DNA of 6,591 bases from GCA-2717185 sp964386465 (lineage in GTDB: Bacteria; Pseudomonadota; Alphaproteobacteria; UBA8366; GCA-2717185): the NCBI GenBank assembly GCA_964386465.1, contig CAYLTU010000302.1:1-6591 (forward strand), written 5' to 3'. Under the pieces are notes generated by a model that was not told the origin of the DNA, did not search any database, and saw only the letters and a list, made by a program, of their open reading frames with translations. Below are positions 1 through 5,283 of the stretch, piece by piece (position 1 is the first letter of the stretch; each line of letters opens with the position of its first letter). Made by a program: the position numbers and the translations under genes.

Positions 1-459
1 GCCAGTCTCACGCTCGGGATCGCACAGGCGGTCAGCGCGATCGGCCGGATCGGCTGGGGCGTGCTGAGCGACACGCTGTTCCAGGGACGCCGCAAGTGGC
101 TCGCCGCCGGTATCTGTCTGGCCGCATCGGTCTTTTTCGTCGCCATGGCCGCGGCCGGCCGGGTGCAGGCGGCGACGATCGGTATGGGTGTCGCGGTGCT
201 TCTGGGACTCACGATCGCGTCCTACGCCTCGCTGATGCAGACGATGGCCGTGGAAGCCGTGCCGCCGGAGCATTCCGGGTCGTCGATCGGCTATATCTCG
301 ATCGGTACAGCGGCCGGGGCCATGGTCGGTCCGCCCCTGTTCGGCGCAGTCATCGACGCGACAGGTCGTTTTGCCGACGGATGGCTAACGACCGCCGCGA
401 TTGTCGCGGCGGGCGTCGTTTTATTCGGTTATGGATTTCGCGAGCGGAAATCGGCGTAA
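1..459 (+). CDS. MFS transporter, C-terminal part (5' end outside window)
   Basis: The frame is open from base 1 and ends at TAA 457-459, leaving 152 residues of a protein that would normally be about 400. Near the start, residues 15-24 read GRIGWGVLSD and are followed by a basic stretch (GRRKW). This is the repeated motif A of major facilitator superfamily carriers in the cytoplasmic loop between TM8 and TM9. About four hydrophobic helices follow, including a stretch with VPPEHSGSSIG and then GPPLFGAVIDATG, which matches the TM10-TM11 region of the family. The tail is short and basic (FRERKSA), as expected for a cytoplasmic C-terminus. It should be an inner-membrane secondary transporter. 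The substrate cannot be inferred because the N-terminal half is missing. It converges on the chemoreceptor gene with 28 bases between the stops. Family assignment is firm; a role in supplying substrate to the downstream catabolic genes is only a guess. Confidence 0.88.
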   Translation, partial: ASLTLGIAQAVSAIGRIGWGVLSDTLFQGRRKWLAAGICLAASVFFVAMAAAGRVQAATIGMGVAVLLGLTIASYASLMQTMAVEAVPPEHSGSSIGYISIGTAAGAMVGPPLFGAVIDATGRFADGWLTTAAIVAAGVVLFGYGFRERKSA

Positions 460-470
460 TCGCAACGCCG
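452..470. terminator. Possible weak bidirectional hairpin between convergent genes
   Basis: A perfect 6-bp inverted repeat (CGGCGT at 452-457, ACGCCG at 465-470) with a 7-base loop overlaps the stop codon of the transporter gene. It lies between the convergent transporter and chemoreceptor stops. The + strand has no T tract after the stem. The - strand has only ATTT. It could pause or help terminate either transcript, but it lacks the features of a strong intrinsic terminator and a chance repeat is possible in GC-rich DNA. Confidence 0.3.
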
Positions 471-487
471 CCCTACCGCAATCGACG

Positions 488-1633
488 CTAAAGCGCCTTG
501 CGGAGTTCGACCAGAAAATCGCTGATCCCTAATTTCAGCTGCTGGCTTTGGTCTGCGAGTTCTTCTGATGCCCCCAGTACCTGACCCGATGCCTGTTCCG
601 TTTCGTCCACCGCGGAATTAACGGCCGTAATACTGGTGGTCACTTCTTTCGTTCCGGTGGCTGCTTCTACCACGTTGCGCGCTATTTCCTGGGTCGCCAA
701 TCCCTGTTCTTCCATCGCCTCGGATATTGTCACTGAATTTTCACTAAGGACTTTGACCGAACTGGCGATATCCTGAATAGCTTTGACCGCATCTCCGGTC
801 GAACCCTGGATGGACGTCACGTGACTTACGATTTCATCGGTGGCATTTCCAGTTTGATTGGCGAGGTTTTTGACTTCGTTAGCCACCACGGCAAAACCTC
901 TGCCTGCTTCCCCGGCGCGGGCGGCTTCAATCGTCGCGTTTAGCGCCAGCAAATTCGTTCTGTCGGCAATTTCCTTGATAAGTCCGACGACGGAGCCAAT
1001 CTCGCCGGCCGATTTCGATAGTTTCCCGACTTCGTCGTTTGTCTGCTGAACTTCATCGACGGCCTTTTCGGCCATCTTGTTGGATTGAACTACCTGTCGA
1101 TTTATTTCACCGATCGATGACGTAAGCTCTTCCGCCGCAGCGGCTACGGTTTGCACGTTTGCCGAGGCTTGCTCCGCCGCGGCCGCAACGACGGTTGATT
1201 GCTCGCTGGCACTTTTCGCCGCGTGCCCCATATCGCCCGCTGTCGTGTGCAGTGTCTCCGCTGAGGTCGATACGGTTTCGATCACCTGCGACATGTTGCT
1301 CTCGAATTCGTCGGCGACATCGGTGAAGGTCTTCACCCAATCACCCGTGGCGCGCGTGGAGCGATTGATGATCGCGCTGGCCTTCTTAAAGCTGCCGACC
1401 ATCCCTTTTTCGGAAATGGTCCGAAAAAATTTCTTATCGCTTACGTATTCGATACTCGTCGCAGCTTCACGCACGAAAGATTCCGTTCGGTCGATCACGT
1501 CGTTTAAAGCGAAATAAAGCTCGCCCAATTCGCCGGTTTCACGAATGTCCGTGATACGCTCTTCGAGGTTTCCCTCAGCGGCAGCTCTGCATACCGCCAA
1601 GGCTTTCTGGATACCCGGGATTTTACGTTTCAT
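488..1633 (-). CDS. Soluble methyl-accepting chemotaxis protein with tandem HAMP modules
   Basis: This is a 381-residue chemoreceptor that should relay a sensory input to CheA/CheW. Residues 8-56 look like a HAMP module (AEGNLEERI, then ETGELGEL and LNDVIDRTE). Residues 58-104 look like a second, divergent HAMP (VSDKKFFRTI, EKGMVGSF), similar to the stacked HAMPs of soluble Aer2-type receptors. From about 110 to 372 there is a continuous alanine- and heptad-rich coiled coil. Its hairpin tip is intact at 219-258 (IADRTNLLALNATIEAARAG, then GRGFAVVANEVKNLA). Possible methylation glutamates lie in the AAAAEEL stretch near 168-169 and at AMEEQ 308-309. There is no transmembrane segment, no periplasmic sensor and no C-terminal NWETF-like CheR tether. 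The ATG is preceded by AGGAA (complement of 1642-1646) at 8-base spacing. It lies 50 bases downstream of the PAS gene, which is the likely source of its sensory input. Family assignment is certain; the partner is inferred. Confidence 0.95.
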   Translation of the reverse strand: MKRKIPGIQKALAVCRAAAEGNLEERITDIRETGELGELYFALNDVIDRTESFVREAATSIEYVSDKKFFRTISEKGMVGSFKKASAIINRSTRATGDWVKTFTDVADEFESNMSQVIETVSTSAETLHTTAGDMGHAAKSASEQSTVVAAAAEQASANVQTVAAAAEELTSSIGEINRQVVQSNKMAEKAVDEVQQTNDEVGKLSKSAGEIGSVVGLIKEIADRTNLLALNATIEAARAGEAGRGFAVVANEVKNLANQTGNATDEIVSHVTSIQGSTGDAVKAIQDIASSVKVLSENSVTISEAMEEQGLATQEIARNVVEAATGTKEVTTSITAVNSAVDETEQASGQVLGASEELADQSQQLKLGISDFLVELRKAL

Positions 1634-1683
1634 TGTTTAAGTTCCTGCTGTCGGCAAGGGTGAACCATTGCAACGGCCCTTTA

Positions 1684-2304
1684 TCAAAGCGAAAAAATTA
1701 ATTCTTCGTAGGTCGCGCCTTTTTCCTTCAATAGGTTCAAAAGCATATCGAAGGAGGCCATCATCCCCGCTTTGCGATCCGCATGACGGCTTTCCACGTC
1801 CAGTAACGATTTGTAGAGCGGGATAATGGTGCCGTCCAAGACCGAGCGTTCCGGAACGCGGCGATTGGAATGATAACCGGTAACATTCCCCGACGCGTCG
1901 TAGCTTGGCGTCACATGAGCCAACACCCAGTAGTGGTCGCCATTCTTGGAACGGTTTACCACATAGGCGAAAATCTCGTTTTCCGAACCGAGAGTATCCC
2001 AGAGTAGTTTGAAAACGCATCTGGGCATTTCCGGATGACGGATAATGCTGTGCGGTTGACCAAGAATTTCTTGTTCCGTGTAACCGGCCAAACGAAGGAA
2101 GACACGGTTGCCGTAAGTTACATGCCCCTTGAGGTTGGTCTTGCTGACGATGATTTCGTCGTCGTCGAAGAATCGCTCGACTCCGGTCAATTCATCGTTT
2201 CGCACCGCCCGCGGCCGCAAGATTTCCTCCCGCTCCGTTTCAAGTACGGTGAGAGTGTTGCCCGGCGCTCCGCTATCAAGATTTTCACGAAGTGTTTGGT
2301 TCAT
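1684..2304 (-). CDS. Aer-like PAS domain sensor protein
   Basis: A 206-residue soluble protein whose core (about 46-150) is a PAS domain of the Aer type, the redox/energy-taxis sensor that binds FAD in E. coli. Compared from memory with Aer, it keeps N66 (Aer N34), GYT at 74-76, GQPHSIIRHPEMP at 82-94 (Aer R57 and H58 kept, D60 changed to E92) and NGDHYWV at 121-127. Aer W79 is replaced by I111. After the PAS core, PLYKSLLDVE (162-171) and a helical stretch match the segment just before Aer's membrane anchor, but the protein stops without that anchor. The first 45 residues are a charged extension absent from Aer. The ATG has no clear Shine-Dalgarno. It is the first gene of the operon with the chemoreceptor. 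The cofactor is probably a flavin, but haem or another ligand cannot be excluded given the W79 change. Confidence 0.92.
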   Translation of the reverse strand: MNQTLRENLDSGAPGNTLTVLETEREEILRPRAVRNDELTGVERFFDDDEIIVSKTNLKGHVTYGNRVFLRLAGYTEQEILGQPHSIIRHPEMPRCVFKLLWDTLGSENEIFAYVVNRSKNGDHYWVLAHVTPSYDASGNVTGYHSNRRVPERSVLDGTIIPLYKSLLDVESRHADRKAGMMASFDMLLNLLKEKGATYEELIFSL

Positions 2305-2440
2305 TGTCGTGCACCGCTATATGACTGACGATCAGTGCCGAAAAACTGCGCCCGGAAGATTAATAAAGCTTTACTGACCCGATTTTGCATGTTTTCGGTA
2401 CATTAATTGGTAAAACCCTAATTTTTGCAGAGGTATGCAG
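2305..2440. promoter_or_regulatory. Divergent intergenic region, PAS operon / Ntn hydrolase gene
   Basis: These 136 bases separate two divergent genes and must hold both promoters unless transcription enters from elsewhere. The part from about 2359 to 2428 is clearly more AT-rich than the surrounding genes. It contains a perfect 10-bp palindrome, TAAAGCTTTA (2364-2373), and a second short palindrome, ATTAAT (2402-2407). I could not find a convincing -35/-10 pair with proper spacing on either strand. Read on the - strand, TAAAGCTT resembles the -35 element of flagellar sigma-28 promoters in 7 of 8 positions, but no GCCGATAA-like -10 follows at the right distance. The palindrome could be a regulator site; this is speculative. 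Confidence 0.5.
2429..2433 (+). promoter_or_regulatory. Shine-Dalgarno that decides the start of the Ntn hydrolase gene
   Basis: AGAGG at 2429-2433 is 7 bases before the ATG at 2441 but only 1 base before the in-frame ATG at 2435. The spacing favours 2441, giving a protein that begins MKGLVV instead of MQMKGLVV. Confidence 0.6.
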
Positions 2441-4051
2441 ATGAAAGGCCTCGTAGTGTGTCCGCAACCCCGCGCCGCCGATGTCGGTGCGGGAGTCCTC
2501 GCCTCGGGCGGCAACGCCTTCGACGCGGCGATTGCGACCGCCTTCACGCAGATGATCGTCGACCCGTTCATGTGCGGGATCGGCGGCATGGGGACGTTTC
2601 AATACTACGTCGCCGAAACCGGCGAAAACGGTATGATCGACTTCCACGCGACATCCGGCGGAAACGTCACCCCCGGCATGTGGCAAGCCGACATGAAAGG
2701 CCGTACCGAAGTCTCCGGCTACACCCTGTTCGACGATTACCGCAGCGAACTGGGCTACACGTCGATTATGACGCCGGGCACTGTCGCCGGCTTCGCGGAA
2801 GCGCACCGACGGCTCGGCACCCTGCCCTGGGCCGAATTGCTGCGGCCGGCGATCGATATCGCGCGCGACGGGTTCGAAATGACCTCCTATGTCCGGGATT
2901 TCTTCACGCGTGAGTTCATGGCCGGTATTCCCGACGGTATGACGCGTATCACGACGACGGATGCGTGCCGCGAAATCTACGTTCATCCGGAAGGCCGCCT
3001 GCACAATGTCGGCGAAATCGTGAAAAATCCGGGCTATGCCGAAAGCCTGGAAGCCCTCGCGACGGACGGGCCCGAAAGCTTCTACAAAGGGGCGCTGGCC
3101 GAGAAGATCGCCGAAGATCTGGCGGCAAACGGATCGTACGTCACGGCGGAAGACCTCGCGGCCTATGCGCCGAGCTGTTACGCGCCGGTCAAGGGCACCT
3201 ACCGCGGCTTTAACGTCTCCTCGAACCCGCCGCCGGGCAGTGGGGTTACCCTAATCCAGATGCTGCAGATCCTCGATCATTTCGACCTCGGCGTCCTGCA
3301 TCACGGCTCGGCGGCGCATCTCGACCTCGTCGCCCGCGCGATGGCTGCCGCGCATAGAGACCGCAACGAATATCTGGCCGACCCGGCCTTCACCGAGGTG
3401 CCGGTCGATATGCTGCTCTCGCCGGAGCGCGCCGCCATGTGGGCGGAGAAAATCCGGCAGGGCGAATTTCTCGGCGACGGAAAGGAAGCGCCACCCTCCT
3501 GCACGACGCACCTCTCGGTCTACGACGCGGCGGGCAACGCGGTGAGTTGCACGCACACCATCGGCACCGGTTCCGGCGTCGTCACGCCCGGCACCGGCTT
3601 CGTCTACAACAACTCCATGAAGCTGTTCGATCCGATCCCGGGACGGGCGAATTCAATGGCGCCCGGCAAGCGGCGCACGACAGGCATGGTGCCGACGATG
3701 CTGTTCCGCGAGGACGGTAGCCCTTTCATCATCGTCGGTGCGCCAGGTGGCAGCGTCATCATCAGTGCGGTACTGCAAACGATCCTGAACATCGTCGATT
3801 TCGGGATGTCTCCCGTCGAGGCGGTGACCGTCCCGCGCATCCATTGCGAAGGCAAAGCAATCCATGCCGAGGCGCGATTGCAGGACTCGGAGATGAATGC
3901 GCTCCAGGCGATGGGACACGAAGTCAAACGCAACGCCATCAGCTTCGACCCGGTGATGTCGCGCGGCCACGTCATTGTGGTCGACGCGGAAGGCAATTGG
4001 CGCGGCGGCGCCGACCCGCGCGGCGGCGGCGGGGTCGCCTATGCCCGATAG
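2441..4051 (+). CDS. Gamma-glutamyltransferase-family Ntn hydrolase, cytoplasmic, divergent substrate pocket
   Basis: This 536-residue protein has the length and order of the GGT superfamily, which autocleaves into large and small subunits. Recognisable large-subunit features are ASGGNAFDAAIATAF (21-35), GIGGMG (46-51), TPGTVAGF (111-118) and GTYRGFNV then NPPPGSG (252-268). The cleavage site and nucleophile are at CTTHLSV, with T355 as the expected new N-terminus of the small subunit. T413-T414 (KRRTTGM) take the place of the E. coli serine pair S462-S463. GAPGGS at 433-438 supplies the oxyanion glycines. No signal peptide is present, so it is probably cytoplasmic, unlike periplasmic Ggt. 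Residues that bind the glutamyl group in E. coli (R114, N411, Q430, D433) appear changed or deleted, and the lid loop is missing. I therefore expect amidase or acylase activity on another amide, substrate unknown. Its stop lies 3 bases from that of the convergent hydratase gene. Confidence 0.9.
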   Translation: MKGLVVCPQPRAADVGAGVLASGGNAFDAAIATAFTQMIVDPFMCGIGGMGTFQYYVAETGENGMIDFHATSGGNVTPGMWQADMKGRTEVSGYTLFDDYRSELGYTSIMTPGTVAGFAEAHRRLGTLPWAELLRPAIDIARDGFEMTSYVRDFFTREFMAGIPDGMTRITTTDACREIYVHPEGRLHNVGEIVKNPGYAESLEALATDGPESFYKGALAEKIAEDLAANGSYVTAEDLAAYAPSCYAPVKGTYRGFNVSSNPPPGSGVTLIQMLQILDHFDLGVLHHGSAAHLDLVARAMAAAHRDRNEYLADPAFTEVPVDMLLSPERAAMWAEKIRQGEFLGDGKEAPPSCTTHLSVYDAAGNAVSCTHTIGTGSGVVTPGTGFVYNNSMKLFDPIPGRANSMAPGKRRTTGMVPTMLFREDGSPFIIVGAPGGSVIISAVLQTILNIVDFGMSPVEAVTVPRIHCEGKAIHAEARLQDSEMNALQAMGHEVKRNAISFDPVMSRGHVIVVDAEGNWRGGADPRGGGGVAYAR

Positions 4052-4054
4052 AAT

Positions 4055-4513
4055 TTACGAGACCTTCTCCGGCCTGCGTTTCAGGAACGAGGCGGACTCG
4101 TAGGTAATGACCGTCTCGCCGCGCTGATTGATGCCCTTGGTCAGGTAACGGACAATTCCACGGTCCGGTTTCGACTTCGAGGGGCGCACTTCGAGTACTT
4201 CGACTTCGGCGTACAGCGTATCGCTGGGCCTGACCGGTAGGAGCCACTTCAAGTTGTCGATCCCCGGACCGCCAAGGCTGGATTTTTCGATGTAGCCGAG
4301 ATCGACCCAGAGCCGGAATATGACGCAAGCGGTATGCCAGCCCGATGCGATCAATCCCTCGTAAGCGCCCTTCGCCGCGGCTTCCCGGTCGGTGTGGATC
4401 GGTTGCGGATCGTACTTCCGCGCGAAATCCATGATCTCCGACTCGTCCATGGACATGCCGCGGGTCCGGAACACATCTCCGGCAGTAAAATCTTCAAGGT
4501 ACTTGGTGTGCAT
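4055..4513 (-). CDS. MaoC-family (R)-specific hydratase-like protein
   Basis: A 152-residue single hot-dog protein of the MaoC dehydratase family. Such enzymes hydrate trans-2-enoyl-CoA esters or related unsaturated acyl thioesters as dimers in the cytoplasm. It opens with the typical KYLEDFTAGD (4-13). The catalytic Asp-His pair falls in FARKYDPQPIHTD (30-42) as D35 and H40. The hot-dog helix continues with GLIASGWHTA (53-62), and GGPGIDNLKWLLPVRPSDTL (81-100) matches the family's second half. The ATG at 4513 was chosen because the protein start then fits the family. A TTG at 4531 overlapping the upstream stop would add six residues (MNGRTP) but has no Shine-Dalgarno. The gene is last in the - strand operon, 14 bases after the beta-propeller gene. 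The acyl substrate is not evident; related proteins also act on mesaconyl-, itaconyl- or citramalyl-type CoA esters. Confidence 0.9.
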   Translation of the reverse strand: MHTKYLEDFTAGDVFRTRGMSMDESEIMDFARKYDPQPIHTDREAAAKGAYEGLIASGWHTACVIFRLWVDLGYIEKSSLGGPGIDNLKWLLPVRPSDTLYAEVEVLEVRPSKSKPDRGIVRYLTKGINQRGETVITYESASFLKRRPEKVS

Positions 4514-4527
4514 GGGTGTACGTCCGT

Positions 4528-5271
4528 TCAAAGGCAGGCGACGGCTCGAACGTCTTCTACCCCTTCCGGCAGCGGCGAAGACACCCAGTTCTTGCCACCA
4601 TCTTCCGTCCCGAATATCTGGCCGAGCCGGGCGCCGCAGAAGATTCGGTTCGGGTCGTGTTTGCTCACCATGACGGTCATCAGTGTGCTGTCTATCGAGA
4701 TACCGTGGTCGATCCGCTGCCAGTTCGCGCCGCTATCGTCGCTGCGATAAACCGACCCCGCGACGCCTCGCGATGAATCGCTCAAGGCCGCGACGAATAC
4801 GCGGGGATCATGCGGGCTCACCGTCAGGTCGCGGCCATAGTGCAGCTCGGAGAACCGGCCGATCCCGAACTCGCGCCAATTGTCGCCGCGATCCTCGCTG
4901 ACGAACAGGCCCATGCGGTTCGCGATCCAGACCGTCCCGGGCTGCTCAGCGCGTACCGTCAGCGCGTGCAAATCCATCATGCCTTCGGTCAAATCGTCGC
5001 TCAGGATGCAGTTGCGGAGATGCGGTTCGTGGGACAGTTCGATCAGTCCCGCGCTGATGTCCTCCCAGCTCTCGCCACCGTCATCGCTGCGGAAGACGCC
5101 TTGCTGCGCGCCGACGAACAGGGCGCCACCCTGCCCTTCGAGGATGCTGTAGACTTTGACCCGCTCGGGAAGCCCCTTGGTGAGCGGTTCCCAATCCGCC
5201 TGTCCCGCTTTGCGGCGAAACAGGCCGCTGCCGTCCGCCATGACCGCGCCTGCGAAAACAGTGCTTTCCAT
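4528..5271 (-). CDS. Asp-box (BNR-type) beta-propeller protein
   Basis: A 247-residue protein with four Asp-box repeats of the form S/T-x-D-x-G-x-x-W: SDDGGESW (62-69), SEDRGDNW (125-132), SDDSGANW (177-184) and TEDGGKNW (222-229). Each follows a strand such as GVFR, GLFV or SVYR, the pattern of sialidase, VPS10 and photosystem II stability (Ycf48-like) propellers. The length suits about five blades. There is no signal peptide or sialidase catalytic set (no FRIP motif), so it should not be called a sialidase; a cytoplasmic binding or scaffold role is possible. The same frame is open back to 5538, but the upstream part is arginine-rich low-quality sequence inside the neighbouring gene. ATG 5271 has a purine-rich Shine-Dalgarno (complement of 5275-5283) and gives the natural MESTVFAGAV start. 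It sits 11 bases after the aminotransferase-fold gene. Function unknown. Confidence 0.85.
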   Translation of the reverse strand: MESTVFAGAVMADGSGLFRRKAGQADWEPLTKGLPERVKVYSILEGQGGALFVGAQQGVFRSDDGGESWEDISAGLIELSHEPHLRNCILSDDLTEGMMDLHALTVRAEQPGTVWIANRMGLFVSEDRGDNWREFGIGRFSELHYGRDLTVSPHDPRVFVAALSDSSRGVAGSVYRSDDSGANWQRIDHGISIDSTLMTVMVSKHDPNRIFCGARLGQIFGTEDGGKNWVSSPLPEGVEDVRAVACL

Positions 5272-5274
5272 TTT

Positions 5275-5283
5275 CCTTCCCTT
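5275..5283 (-). promoter_or_regulatory. Ribosome binding site of the Asp-box protein gene
   Basis: The - strand reads AAGGGAAGG just before ATG 5271, and its first base is the last base of the TAA of the upstream gene. This supports the short start over the 89-codon extension and suggests translational coupling. Confidence 0.65.

Noticed and set aside
1656..1681. AAGGG/CCCTT hairpin between the PAS and chemoreceptor genes
   Set aside because: Only 5 bp with a loop of about 16 bases and no T tract; chance is the simpler explanation within a 50-base operon gap.
2346..2373. Sigma-28 flagellar promoter for the PAS/chemoreceptor operon
   Set aside because: The -35-like TAAAGCTT matches well, but at 11 or 12 bases spacing the - strand shows CGGGCGCA or GGGCGCAG in place of a GCCGATAA-like -10.
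2360..3004. A 214-codon open frame on the - strand overlapping the start of the Ntn hydrolase gene
   Set aside because: No family features; it covers conserved GGT-family coding sequence on the + strand and runs into the promoter region.
4514..4531. TTG start at 4531 for the hydratase, overlapping the upstream TGA
   Set aside because: It would add MNGRTP, has no Shine-Dalgarno, and the family usually begins close to the KYLEDF segment that follows ATG 4513. Overlap coupling cannot be fully excluded.
4528..5271. Calling the Asp-box protein an exo-alpha-sialidase
   Set aside because: Asp boxes occur in many propellers. The FRIP motif and the arginine triad of sialidases are not recognisable, and there is no export signal.
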